In this document: piece after piece, positions 38,552 through 47,419 of the stretch | Layout of the letters: each line of letters starts with the position of its first letter | Numbering within the stretch: position 1 is the first letter of the stretch | Source: Sphingobium abikonense NBRC 16140 | GTDB taxonomy: Bacteria > Pseudomonadota > Alphaproteobacteria > Sphingomonadales > Sphingomonadaceae | DNA: 64,000 bases | Direction of reading: 5' to 3' | Assembly (NCBI RefSeq): GCF_001598335.1 | Contig: NZ_BCYT01000005.1 | Coordinates: 245,907 to 309,906, forward strand | Notes under the pieces: model-generated | The model's database searches: none | The model's input: only the letters and a program-made list of their open reading frames with translations | Told to the model about the DNA's origin: nothing | Made by a program: the position numbers and the translations under genes

Positions 38552-39841
38552 ATGGCAAATGTGACCGTGATCGGCGCCCAATGGGGTGACGAGGGCAAGG
38601 GCAAGATCGTCGACTGGCTGTCGGAGCGCGCCGATGTCGTCGCCCGCTTCCAGGGCGGCCACAATGCCGGCCACACGCTGGTCGTGGGGGACAAGGTCTA
38701 CAAGCTGTCGCTGCTCCCTTCGGGCATCGTGCGCGGCACCCTGTCCGTCATCGGCAATGGCGTGGTGCTCGATCCCTGGCATTTCCGGGACGAGGTCGCC
38801 AAATTGAAGGGGCAGGGGGTGGAGATCACGCCCGACAATCTGCAGATCGCCGAAACCTGCCCGCTGATCCTGCCCTTCCACCGCGACCTTGACGGCCTGC
38901 GCGAGGATGCATCGGGCGCGGGCAAGATCGGCACCACCCGGCGCGGCATCGGCCCCGCTTATGAGGACAAGGTCGGCCGCCGCGCCATCCGCGTGTGCGA
39001 CCTTGCCCATCTTGACGATCTGGGGCCGCAGATCGACCGGCTGACCGCGCACCATGACGCACTGCGCGCCGGTTTCGGCGAAGCCCCGATCGACCGCGCG
39101 GCGCTGATCGCCGACCTGACCGACATCGCCGCCTTCATCCTCCCCTTCGTCAAGCCCGTCTGGCTGACGCTCAACAAGGCCAAGAGCGAGGGCAAGCGCA
39201 TCCTGTTCGAAGGGGCGCAGGGCACCTTGCTCGACATCGACCATGGCACCTATCCCTTCGTCACTTCGTCCAATACGGTGGCGGGCACGGCGGCGAGCGG
39301 CACCGGCCTTGGCCCCAGCGGCGCGGGCTTCGTGCTTGGCATCACCAAGGCCTATACCACCCGCGTCGGCTCCGGCCCTTTCCCCAGCGAACAGGATAAT
39401 GATATCGGCCAGCGCCTGGGCGAGCGCGGCCATGAGTTCGGCACCGTCACCGGGCGCAAGCGCCGCTGCGGTTGGTTTGACGCCGTGCTGGTGCGCCAGT
39501 CGGTCGCGGTGTCGGGCGTCACCGGCATCGCCCTTACCAAGCTCGACGTGCTCGACGGCTTTGCGGAGCTGAAGATCTGCACCGGCTATCGCATCGGCGA
39601 CCGCAGCTTCGACTATCTCCCCGCCCATGCGCAGGACCAGGCGCGCGCGGAGCCGATCTACGAAAGCATCGGCGGCTGGAGCGAAACCACGGCGGGCGCG
39701 CGCAGCTGGGCCGACCTGCCTGCGCAGGCGATCAAATATATCCGCCGGATCGAGGAGCTGATCGGCTGCCCGGTCACGCTCGTGTCCACCTCTCCCGAAC
39801 GCGACGACACCATCCTCGTCCGCGATCCCTTCGCGGATTGA
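38552..39841 (+). CDS. purA: adenylosuccinate synthetase
   Basis: GTP-dependent joining of aspartate to IMP, first step from IMP to AMP. 429 residues, standard length. GTP loop and catalytic Asp in [21 protein letters not shown]-site His in [13 protein letters not shown], then [40 protein letters not shown] and the C-terminal guanine site KLDVLDG. Followed six bases later by a perfect palindrome. Confidence 0.98.
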   Translation: MANVTVIGAQWGDEGKGKIVDWLSERADVVARFQGGHNAGHTLVVGDKVYKLSLLPSGIVRGTLSVIGNGVVLDPWHFRDEVAKLKGQGVEITPDNLQIAETCPLILPFHRDLDGLREDASGAGKIGTTRRGIGPAYEDKVGRRAIRVCDLAHLDDLGPQIDRLTAHHDALRAGFGEAPIDRAALIADLTDIAAFILPFVKPVWLTLNKAKSEGKRILFEGAQGTLLDIDHGTYPFVTSSNTVAGTAASGTGLGPSGAGFVLGITKAYTTRVGSGPFPSEQDNDIGQRLGERGHEFGTVTGRKRRCGWFDAVLVRQSVAVSGVTGIALTKLDVLDGFAELKICTGYRIGDRSFDYLPAHAQDQARAEPIYESIGGWSETTAGARSWADLPAQAIKYIRRIEELIGCPVTLVSTSPERDDTILVRDPFAD

Positions 39842-39846
39842 TTTTG

Positions 39847-39867
39847 GGTTTCAGCTGAGCTGAAACC
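39847..39867. repeat. perfect palindrome after purA
   Basis: Arms GGTTTCAGCT and AGCTGAAACC around a single G. Too tight in the centre for an RNA hairpin without opening 1-2 pairs; no T-run. It could be an operator for the small gene that starts at 39897. Confidence 0.5.
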
Positions 39868-39896
39868 GGTGCGGTTCTCTAAATAAAGGAAATCCG

Positions 39897-40079
39897 ATGG
39901 CGGGAGAACGGTTCGAGCGGCATAAGCAGCCCTGGACGCAGGATGAAATCCAGAAGCTGCACACGCTGGCGAAAAAGGGGATGGCCTTGAAGGCCATCGC
40001 CAAGGCGCTGACGCGCAGCGAGGAATCGGTCAAGGCCCGCGCCAAACAGGACGGGTTGTCGATTGCGAAACTGCGCTGA
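39897..40079 (+). CDS. small basic DNA-binding-like protein
   Basis: 60 residues: MAGERFERHKQPWTQDEIQK, then a helix-turn-helix-like segment HTLAKKGMALKAIAKALTRSEESVKARAKQDG. The pattern W-T-x-x-E-I followed by I-A-x-x-L-x-R-S-x-x-S-V resembles Myb/SANT or GcrA-like domains that scan for DNA. AAAGGAAAT precedes the ATG. Conserved short proteins of this type are common in alphaproteobacteria; role unknown. Confidence 0.75.
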   Translation: MAGERFERHKQPWTQDEIQKLHTLAKKGMALKAIAKALTRSEESVKARAKQDGLSIAKLR

Positions 40080-40170
40080 TCGGCGGACTGTAATTTTTCG
40101 TTGCGGCCCCTTTACGGGGGAGCCTCTCCGCTGATGTTGCGTTGCAGCATTTCTGTATTCGGAGAGCCAC

Positions 40171-41055
40171 ATGATCGTTGATCCCGTCCCCAGTTTCCGC
40201 CGCATAGCGTCCGAAGTCTGGAAGCCGCTGACGGTCCTGTTCATCTGGGATTGCGCGGTCACAGTTACTTATTATCTGCTGCCCTTCAAAGCGCCCGAAT
40301 TGCCGCTTACCATCTTCGGCTCGGCGCTCGCCCTGTTCCTGGGCTTCCGGTCGAACAGCGCCTATCAGCGTTGGTGGGAAGCGCGAACGCTTTGGGGGGC
40401 GATGATCAACGCCTCGCGCAACCTGGCCCGCGCCACCCGCAACTTCATGCCGGACCCCGATTCGGCCGAACTCAAGCGCGAGATCGTCAAGCGGCAGATC
40501 GCCTATGTAAACGCCCTGCGCTGCCAGCTGCGCCGCCAGCCCATCGGCGATGATGTCACCAAATTCCTGACGGATGAGGACAAGGGCAAGGCGCTGGCCC
40601 GCGTCAATCCCGCCAACGGCCTGCTCGACAGCACCGGGCGGCGGATCGACATCGGTCGGGGCAACGGCTGGCTCGACACCATCCAGCAAACGCAGATGGA
40701 GGCCGTGCTGGTCGACATCGCCAATGCGCAAGGGGGGATGGAGCGGATCAAGAACACGCCGCTGCCCGTCCAATATCGCTATCTGCCGACCATTTTCACT
40801 CACATCTTCTGCATCGCCCTGCCGATTGGCCTGGTGGAAACGCTGGGCTTTGCCACCCCGCTGGGGTCGACGGTCGCGGGGTTGATGTTCCTGGCGGTGC
40901 TGCGCATCGGCGACGATCTGGTCGATCCCTTCGCCAACACGGTGCACGACAATCCGCTGACGGCCATGTGCCGCACGATCGAGATCGACCTGCTCCAGTC
41001 GATCGGCGATCCCGCGCCCGACCCGATCAAGCCGGTGCGCGGGGTCTTGTGGTAG
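40171..41055 (+). CDS. bestrophin family ion channel
   Basis: 294 residues. Typical bacterial bestrophin: N-terminal helix in WKPLTVLFIWDCAVTVTYYLL, the conserved LGFRSNSAYQRWWEARTLWG, LARATRNFMPD, and pore-proximal helices near IALPIGLVETLGFATPLGST. Forms a pentameric channel in the inner membrane; bacterial members pass cations, animal ones chloride. GGAGAG precedes the ATG. It converges on the DctA-type gene. Confidence 0.9.
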   Translation: MIVDPVPSFRRIASEVWKPLTVLFIWDCAVTVTYYLLPFKAPELPLTIFGSALALFLGFRSNSAYQRWWEARTLWGAMINASRNLARATRNFMPDPDSAELKREIVKRQIAYVNALRCQLRRQPIGDDVTKFLTDEDKGKALARVNPANGLLDSTGRRIDIGRGNGWLDTIQQTQMEAVLVDIANAQGGMERIKNTPLPVQYRYLPTIFTHIFCIALPIGLVETLGFATPLGSTVAGLMFLAVLRIGDDLVDPFANTVHDNPLTAMCRTIEIDLLQSIGDPAPDPIKPVRGVLW

Positions 41056-41066
41056 GGCGCGGCGAA

Positions 41067-42398
41067 TCAGCCCTTGCGCGGGTCGTCCACCATGTCGGAC
41101 GCCAGCTCCAGCCCGCGCCGGCCATCGGCCGATGTATGCGCGGGTGCCTTGGGATGGGGCACATCCTCCGGCTCCTCGACCTCCAGCATCCCTTCCCATT
41201 TGGTGATGACCGACGTCGCGATCGCATTGCCCAGCACATTGGTCGCGGTGCGGCCCATGTCCATGAAGTGATCGACCGCCAGGATGAAGGCGATACCCTC
41301 GACCGGCAGGTCGAACTGGCCCAGCGTCGCGGCGACGACGACCAGGCTGGCGCGCGGCACGGCGGCGATGCCCTTGCTGGTCACCATCAGCACCAGCAAA
41401 ATGGTGATCTGCGTGGTGATCGGCAGGTCGATGCCATAGGCCTGGGCAATGAAGATGGTCGCGAAGGTCGCGTACATCATCGACCCGTCAAGGTTGAAGC
41501 TATAGCCCAGCGGCAGCACGAAACTGTAAATCCGCCGCGGCACGCCGAACCGGTCGAGCTGCTCCAGCATCTTGGGATAGGCCGCCTCGGACGACGCGGT
41601 GGAAAAGGCGATCAGGATCGGTTCGCGCACATAGCGGACCAGCTTGATCATGCGCTTGCCCAGGAACAGCGACCCGGCCAGGAACAGCAGGCCCCACAGG
41701 CAGAAGATCGCGATGTAGAATTCGCCGACCAGCTCGCCATAGGTCTGGAGCACGCCCAATCCCTGCACGGTGATGGACGAAGCCAGCGCGCCGAAAACGG
41801 CGAGCGGCGCGACCCGCATGACATAGCCGGTCACTTGCAGCATCAGTTCGACCATGGCCTCGATCACCGTGACGATCGGCTTGCCCTTTTCACCGATCGC
41901 CGTCAGCGCGACGCCAACGAACAGCGAAAAGACGACGATCTGCAAAATCGAATTTTCCGCCATCGCCCCGATCATCGAGGTGGGGAAGATATGGAGCACA
42001 AAGTCGCGGAAATTGAGGCCCTCGGTGCTGACGCCCGCGTCCACGCCCGACCGGACCAGGTTCAAGCCGGCGCCCGGCTGGAAGAAATTGACGAGGATGA
42101 GGCCCAGCGTCAGCGAAATCAGGCTGGCGATGATGAACCAGGCGAGCGCGCGCCCGCCGATGCGACCCAGCGCCGCGCTGTCGCCCATATGCGCGATGCC
42201 CGCGACCAGCGTGGAAAAGACCAGCGGCGCGATAATCATCTTGATGAGGTGCAGGAAAATGTCGGCGAGCAGATGGAAATAGCCGGCCACCTCCTTGGCG
42301 GTGGCGTCATCGCCCCCGACCCAGAGGTTGGCCACATAGCCGGTCAGCACCCCCGCGACCATGCCGATGAGGATGAACGCCGTCAGTCTGTTTCGCAT
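41067..42398 (-). CDS. dicarboxylate/amino acid:cation symporter
   Basis: 443 residues from ATG 42398 (AGAGGAA upstream; the TTG before it is unlikely). SDF/DAACS fold with eight helices and two re-entrant loops: FSTASSEAAYPKML (HP1, serine-rich tip), YSFNLDGSMMYATFATIFIAQ (NMDGT-like motif as NLDGS), VTSKGIAAVPRASLVV (HP2) and VDHFMDMGRTATNVLGNAIA. Takes up C4-dicarboxylates, glutamate or aspartate with H+ or Na+. Could be DctA or GltP; the sequence does not decide. Confidence 0.92.
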   Translation of the reverse strand: MRNRLTAFILIGMVAGVLTGYVANLWVGGDDATAKEVAGYFHLLADIFLHLIKMIIAPLVFSTLVAGIAHMGDSAALGRIGGRALAWFIIASLISLTLGLILVNFFQPGAGLNLVRSGVDAGVSTEGLNFRDFVLHIFPTSMIGAMAENSILQIVVFSLFVGVALTAIGEKGKPIVTVIEAMVELMLQVTGYVMRVAPLAVFGALASSITVQGLGVLQTYGELVGEFYIAIFCLWGLLFLAGSLFLGKRMIKLVRYVREPILIAFSTASSEAAYPKMLEQLDRFGVPRRIYSFVLPLGYSFNLDGSMMYATFATIFIAQAYGIDLPITTQITILLVLMVTSKGIAAVPRASLVVVAATLGQFDLPVEGIAFILAVDHFMDMGRTATNVLGNAIATSVITKWEGMLEVEEPEDVPHPKAPAHTSADGRRGLELASDMVDDPRKG

Positions 42399-42580
42399 CA
42401 AATTCCTCTAAGGCCGCCCGCAGGCATGCCCCCGCCTTATTTTTCCGTCTGTCAGGTCAGACACCTAACAGGCGCATGGCCGCCCGGCAATTGCGCGCGT
42501 CCCGTCGCATCAGGCAAGACGAAGCAGGATCGCCTTTCCGCCCCTGCCGCACGCCACCATCCTGGGGCTAACGGCATTTG

Positions 42581-43156
42581 TCAGGGATAGAGCAGCCCCT
42601 CGCGCCAGCTCTGGCCGTCCCGTTCGAACAGGCGCCGTTCATGCAGGCGATGCGCGCGATCCTGCCAGAATTCGATGCGCTCGGGCGTGACGCGAAAACC
42701 CGACCAATGCGGCGGTCGCGGCACCGGACCGCCTTCGAAACGCGCGCTCGCGTCGTCGAAACGGTCCATGAATATCTGCCGGTCGGGCAGGGGCCGGGAC
42801 TGGTCGGATGCCCAGGCGCCAAGCTGGCTGTCGCGGCTGCGCGTTGCGAAATAGGCGTCGGCGATCGCGTCATCGACCGCGTCCACCTGCCCCTCGATCC
42901 GGATTTGCCGCCGCAGCGACTTCCAGTGAAACAGCAGAGCGGCATGCGGATTGTCCAGCAGCTCGCCTGCCTTGCGCCCTTCGAAATTTGTATAGAAGAT
43001 GAAGCCGTCCGGCCCATGCCCTTTCAGCAGCACCATCCGCACCGACGGCCGCCCGCGCGCGTCGGCGGTCGCCAGCGCCATGGCATTGCTGTCATTGATC
43101 TCGGTTTCCCGGGCTTCGGCAAACCAGGCGTCGAAAAGCGTGAAGGGATTGGTCAT
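42581..43156 (-). CDS. pdxH: pyridoxamine 5'-phosphate oxidase
   Basis: FMN oxidase that turns pyridoxine/pyridoxamine phosphate into PLP, the step after PdxJ. 191 residues. FMN/substrate motifs are NAMALATADARGRPSVRMVLLKG, GFIFYTNFEGRKAGEL, and the C-terminal block SGFRVTPERIEFWQDRAHRLHER; the last residues REGLLYP match the usual RLAP-like end. Divergent from the DnaJ-like gene, 139 bases apart. Confidence 0.95.
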   Translation of the reverse strand: MTNPFTLFDAWFAEARETEINDSNAMALATADARGRPSVRMVLLKGHGPDGFIFYTNFEGRKAGELLDNPHAALLFHWKSLRRQIRIEGQVDAVDDAIADAYFATRSRDSQLGAWASDQSRPLPDRQIFMDRFDDASARFEGGPVPRPPHWSGFRVTPERIEFWQDRAHRLHERRLFERDGQSWREGLLYP

Positions 43157-43295
43157 GTGCGCGTTCTAAGCGGCCAGCGCCATGCTGTCGATATGCGCCA
43201 TCCGATCTTGCGCCAGCGCGCATCCCCGTCTTGAATGTCGGTGATGCATCGTCCACATAGGTTTCAAGTGATGCTTTTTTGCAACAGGTAGATGA

Positions 43296-44240
43296 ATGGC
43301 CGATCCCTATTCCATTTTGGGCGTAGCGCGCAGCGCCAGCGAGGCGGAGATCAAATCCGCCTATCGCAAGCTGGCCAAGGAACTGCATCCGGACCGGAAC
43401 AAGGATAATCCCAAGGCTGCGGAAAAATTCTCCGCCGCGACCAACGCCTATGATCTTCTGTCCGACAAGGACAAACGCGCCCGCTTCGACCGGGGCGAAA
43501 TCGATGCCGAAGGCAATCCAACGGCGCCCTTCGGCTTTGGCGGTGGCGGGGGCCAAGGCGGTTTTCGCGGCCACCCCGGCGGCCAGTCGGCGCATTTCGA
43601 TTTTGGCGAAGGCGGCGCCGATTTCGGCGACATTTTTGAAGGCCTGTTTGGCGGCGCTGGCCGCAGGGCAGGCGGCGGCGCGGGTTTCGGCGGCGGCTTT
43701 GGCCGGCAGGCGCCACCGCCAAAGGGCGCCAATGTCGCCTATAGGCTCGCCGTCCAGTTCACCGACGCCGCGACGTTGGCGCCCCAAAGGATCACCTTGC
43801 AGGACGGCAAGACGATCGACCTCAAATTGCCGGCTGGCGTCGAAACCGGCACGCAGATGCGCCTGTCGGGCAAGGGGCAGGCCGGACCGGGCGGGGCGGG
43901 GGACGCGATCGTGACGATCGAGGTCAAGCCGCACCCCTTTTTCACGCGCGACGGCGACAATGTCCTCCTTGACCTGCCCATCACGCTGGATGAGGCCGTC
44001 AAGGGCGGCAAGGTCAAGGTGCCGACCGTGGATGGTCCCGTCATGCTGGGCGTTCCGGCGGGCACGTCGTCGGGCAAGACGCTGCGCCTGCGCGGTAAGG
44101 GCTTTACCGGCAAGGATGGGCGGCGCGGCGACCAGCTCGTGACGCTCCACATCGACGTGCCGGCTGATGACCCTGCGATCCGCGCGCTGGTGGAGGATTG
44201 GCAGGACGCCCGGCCCGTGCGCGCCCATCTGGGCGTGTGA
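43296..44240 (+). CDS. DnaJ-like co-chaperone, CbpA type
   Basis: 314 residues: J-domain (about 1-68, with HPD in [19 protein letters not shown]), a long Gly/Phe-rich segment (about 72-145), and two C-terminal substrate-binding sub-domains ending [15 protein letters not shown]. The CxxCxGxG zinc centre of DnaJ is absent, so it is a type-II partner for DnaK. No heat-shock promoter recognised upstream. Confidence 0.9.
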   Translation: MADPYSILGVARSASEAEIKSAYRKLAKELHPDRNKDNPKAAEKFSAATNAYDLLSDKDKRARFDRGEIDAEGNPTAPFGFGGGGGQGGFRGHPGGQSAHFDFGEGGADFGDIFEGLFGGAGRRAGGGAGFGGGFGRQAPPPKGANVAYRLAVQFTDAATLAPQRITLQDGKTIDLKLPAGVETGTQMRLSGKGQAGPGGAGDAIVTIEVKPHPFFTRDGDNVLLDLPITLDEAVKGGKVKVPTVDGPVMLGVPAGTSSGKTLRLRGKGFTGKDGRRGDQLVTLHIDVPADDPAIRALVEDWQDARPVRAHLGV

Positions 44241-44257
44241 GGCGTTAAGCTCGGCTG

Positions 44258-45223
44258 ATGCCGATGCCGTCTCCTCTGTCGCCCGAATCGCGCCGCCGGT
44301 CCGGCCATGGCGCGCGGGCGCGCCTGCACCGCCAGATCGACAGGGTGAGGCCCGGGTCCCATGGTTTCGAAGTGGCCAAGCGGGTGCTCGTTGGCACCTA
44401 TAGCGATGGCTTCATTCACGCCGGCAACCTTGCCTATCTCTCGCTGCTGACCCTGTTCCCCTTCTTCATCGTCGCGGCTGCGGTGGCGAGCATATTCGGC
44501 CGGACGGAGGACGGACTTCAGGCGCTCAATGCCTTTCTGTATACCGTCCCGCGCGGCGTGGCCGATGTCGTGCGCCAGCCGATCAACGATGTTCTAACCG
44601 CCCGTTCCGGGCCATTGCTGTGGCTTGGCGGCCTGGTCGGGCTTTGGACGGTAGGAAGCCTTATCGAAACCATCCGCGACATATTGCGCCGTGCTTACGG
44701 GACAAAGAGCACCAAGGCGTTCTGGCAATATCGTCTGAGCGCCATCGGCATCACGCTGGTCAGCGTCTTTGCGGTCATGTTCGCCTTTTCGATGCAGGTG
44801 ATCATCACCGGCATCGACCAGTTCCTGCTGCGTCTCCTTCCCTGGGCCGATGACGCCATTGCCCTGGTCGCGTCGGCCCGACTGGTGCCGATGGCCGTGG
44901 TGTGCGTCGCGCTCTGGTCCCTGTTCGTCGCGCTCACCCCTACCGCCTACAAGGACAGGCGGTTTCCCAAATGGCCTGGCGCTGTCGCGACCGCGCTATG
45001 GTGGTATGGCACGACCCTGTTGTTGCCGCCCACCTTGGCGCTGCTGGGCGGCTATGGGCGCACCTATGGCAGCCTTGCCGGCGTCATGATCACCCTGATT
45101 TTTTTCTTTCTCGTCGGGCTTGGCGTGGTAATTGGCGCGGAATTGAACGCGGCGCTGGCCGAATTTCCCGATGAGGAAACGGACGCGACCGTGCAGGACA
45201 AAGGAAACGGAACGACGATATGA
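44258..45223 (+). CDS. YihY/BrkB-family membrane protein
   Basis: 321 residues. A basic cytoplasmic N-terminus of about 45 residues, then six helices. Family hallmarks are YSDGFIHAGNLAYLSLLTLFPF, GPLLWLGGLVGLWTVGSLIETI, and LWWYGTTLLLPPTLALLGGYGRTYGSLAGVM. Members were once called ribonuclease BN by mistake; real function is unknown, perhaps envelope transport. Overlaps fabI by ATGA. Confidence 0.9.
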   Translation: MPMPSPLSPESRRRSGHGARARLHRQIDRVRPGSHGFEVAKRVLVGTYSDGFIHAGNLAYLSLLTLFPFFIVAAAVASIFGRTEDGLQALNAFLYTVPRGVADVVRQPINDVLTARSGPLLWLGGLVGLWTVGSLIETIRDILRRAYGTKSTKAFWQYRLSAIGITLVSVFAVMFAFSMQVIITGIDQFLLRLLPWADDAIALVASARLVPMAVVCVALWSLFVALTPTAYKDRRFPKWPGAVATALWWYGTTLLLPPTLALLGGYGRTYGSLAGVMITLIFFFLVGLGVVIGAELNAALAEFPDEETDATVQDKGNGTTI

Positions 45224-46026
45224 CAGGCTTGATGGCAGGAAAGCGCGGCCTCATCATGGGGCTGGCCAACGACAAGTCGCTGGCCTGGGGCATCGCCAAG
45301 CAATTGCACGCACAGGGCGCGGAACTCGCTTTCTCCTATCAGGGCGATGCCCTGGCCAAGCGCGTAAAGCCGCTGGCCGAGCAGGTCGGCTCCGATTTCC
45401 TGATCGATTGCGACGTCACGGACATGGACAAGCTCGACGCGGCCTTCGCGCAGATCGAGCAGCGCTGGGGCAGCCTCGATTTCGTTGTCCACGCCATCGG
45501 CTTTTCCGACAAAAATGAACTGCGCGGCCTGTACGTCGACACCAGCCTCGACAATTTCCTGCTGACGATGAACGTGTCGGCCTACAGCTTCGTCGCCGTG
45601 ACCAAGCGCGCCCGCGCGCTGATGTCCAATGGCGGCAGCATCCTGACGCTGAGCTATTATGGCGCGGAAAAGGTGATCCCGCATTATAACGTCATGGGCG
45701 TTGCCAAGGCGGCGCTGGAAACCAGCGTCAAATATCTGGCGATGGACTTGGGGCCGGAAAATATCCGCGTCAACGCCATCTCCGCCGGGCCGATCAAGAC
45801 GCTCGCGGCCAGCGGCATCGGCGATTTCCGCTATATCCTCAAATGGAACGAGTTAAATTCGCCGCTGCGCCGCAACGTGACGATCGAGGATGTCGGCGGC
45901 GCGGGCCTCTACCTCCTCTCCGATCTCGCATCCGGTGTGACCGGCGAAATCCACCATGTCGACGCAGGCTACAACGTCATCGGCATGAAAGCCGAGGACG
46001 CGCCGGACATTGCGCTCGATAAATAG
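45220..46026 (+). CDS. fabI: enoyl-[acyl-carrier-protein] reductase (NADH)
   Basis: Last reduction of fatty-acid elongation and the target of triclosan. 268 residues, atypical short-chain dehydrogenase: GLIMGLANDKSLAWGIAKQL as cofactor loop, VVHAIGFSDKNELRGLYVDT, and the catalytic Tyr and Lys spaced by six residues in YNVMGVAKAALETS. Translationally coupled to the YihY gene and 12 bases ahead of aroC. Confidence 0.97.
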   Translation: MTGLMAGKRGLIMGLANDKSLAWGIAKQLHAQGAELAFSYQGDALAKRVKPLAEQVGSDFLIDCDVTDMDKLDAAFAQIEQRWGSLDFVVHAIGFSDKNELRGLYVDTSLDNFLLTMNVSAYSFVAVTKRARALMSNGGSILTLSYYGAEKVIPHYNVMGVAKAALETSVKYLAMDLGPENIRVNAISAGPIKTLAASGIGDFRYILKWNELNSPLRRNVTIEDVGGAGLYLLSDLASGVTGEIHHVDAGYNVIGMKAEDAPDIALDK

Positions 46027-46038
46027 GGCGCAGGACAT

Positions 46039-47121
46039 ATGAGTCTCAACAGTTTCGGTCGCGTCTTTCGCTTCACAACCTGGGGCGAAAGCCATGGTCC
46101 CGCGATCGGCGCTGTGGTGGATGGCTGCCCGCCAGGCCTGGCGCTTACGGAAGCGGACATTCAGCCGTGGCTCGACCTGCGTAAACCCGGCACATCCAAA
46201 TTCACGACCCAGCGGCGCGAAGCGGATGAAGTGCGCATCCTGTCGGGTGTGTTCGAGGGGCGTACCACCGGCACGCCGATCAGCCTGATGATCGAGAATA
46301 TTGATCAGCGGTCCAAGGATTATTCGGACGTCGCCAAGTCCTATCGCCCCGGCCATGCCGACTATGCCTATGACGCCAAATATGGCTTTCGCGACTATCG
46401 CGGCGGCGGGCGCTCCTCGGCGCGCGAAACGGCGAGCCGGGTCGCGGCGGGCGCTGTGGCGCGGCTGGTCATCCCCGACGTCGATATTTTCGCCTATGTC
46501 AGCGAGATTGGCGGCGACGCGATCGACTATGCCAATTTCGATCCGGCACAGATCGAGGAAAATCCGTTCTTCTGCCCCGACCGGCAAACCGCCCAGCGCT
46601 GGGAGGCGTTGGTTGACGCGGCTCGCCTCGACGGCTCGTCCCTGGGCGCGGTCGTCGAATGCGTCGCGTCGGGCGTCCCGGCCGGGTGGGGCGCGCCGCT
46701 CTATGCCAAGCTGGACAGTGAACTGGCCGCTGCGATGATGAGCATCAACGCCGTCAAAGGGGTGGAGATCGGCGACGGCTTTGCCGCGGCGCGCCTGCGC
46801 GGCGAAGACAATGCCGATCCGATGCGGCCTGGGGCTGATGGCCCGACCTTCCTTGCCAACCATGCGGGCGGCATCGCCGGCGGCATTTCGACCGGCCAGC
46901 CGATCAAGCTGCGGGTCGCCTTCAAGCCGACCAGTTCCATCCTGATCCCTGTCGATACCGTGACACGCGAGGGCGACGCATCGCAGATCATCACCAAGGG
47001 GCGGCATGACCCGTGCGTCGGTATTCGCGGCGTACCCGTGGTGGAAGCCATGATGGCGCTGGTCCTCGCCGATCAGAAGCTGCTTCATCGCGCCCAGTGC
47101 GGCGGTGGCGCAGCCGACTGA
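46039..47121 (+). CDS. aroC: chorismate synthase
   Basis: Makes chorismate from EPSP with reduced FMN. 360 residues. All three family signatures are present: [19 protein letters not shown] near the N-terminus, [20 protein letters not shown], and [16 protein letters not shown]; the C-terminus has [19 protein letters not shown]. Follows fabI in the same transcript. A terminator-like hairpin lies about 215 bases after the stop. Confidence 0.98.
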   Translation: MSLNSFGRVFRFTTWGESHGPAIGAVVDGCPPGLALTEADIQPWLDLRKPGTSKFTTQRREADEVRILSGVFEGRTTGTPISLMIENIDQRSKDYSDVAKSYRPGHADYAYDAKYGFRDYRGGGRSSARETASRVAAGAVARLVIPDVDIFAYVSEIGGDAIDYANFDPAQIEENPFFCPDRQTAQRWEALVDAARLDGSSLGAVVECVASGVPAGWGAPLYAKLDSELAAAMMSINAVKGVEIGDGFAAARLRGEDNADPMRPGADGPTFLANHAGGIAGGISTGQPIKLRVAFKPTSSILIPVDTVTREGDASQIITKGRHDPCVGIRGVPVVEAMMALVLADQKLLHRAQCGGGAAD

Positions 47122-47335
47122 AGCGCCGAACCGCGCCAATCCTGCGCCGGACGTCCGTTCCATCCGAGACGACTCGCCGCGGTTACGCTACTATGACGAT
47201 CAACGCCCGCGGGAGGGCGTGCGGCAGAGCGTAAGCCTGGGGAGCGTCACTGCGCGTCAAAGCGTTTTCTTCGGAAAGCGCTATGATGAAAAAGCGTGGA
47301 TTGACGGTCAAAACGTCCCCTCAACGCCGCGACAC

Positions 47336-47367
47336 GGGCCAGCCATGCAACCATGGCTGGCCCATTT
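47336..47367 (+). terminator. terminator-like hairpin after aroC
   Basis: Perfect 12-bp arms GGGCCAGCCATG / CATGGCTGGCCC with loop CAAC, then ATTTCGTT. The short T-run makes it a moderate intrinsic terminator. It lies in the 298-base gap between aroC and the SLC13 gene; an open frame over the gap (GTG 47105 to 47383) runs through the hairpin and is not convincing. Confidence 0.6.
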
Positions 47368-47419
47368 CGTTGACCCGGGCTAAAACGCGGTTCCACGCGT
47401 TCCAGGGGGCCAACGCCAG

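Noticed and set aside
38100..38564. 154-codon frame before purA
   Set aside because: Pro/Arg/Ala low-complexity product of C-rich DNA, and it overlaps the purA start in another frame.
47105..47383. 92-codon frame after aroC starting GTG
   Set aside because: Overlaps the aroC end, runs through a perfect hairpin, and lacks a convincing ribosome-binding site; left out though not fully excluded.
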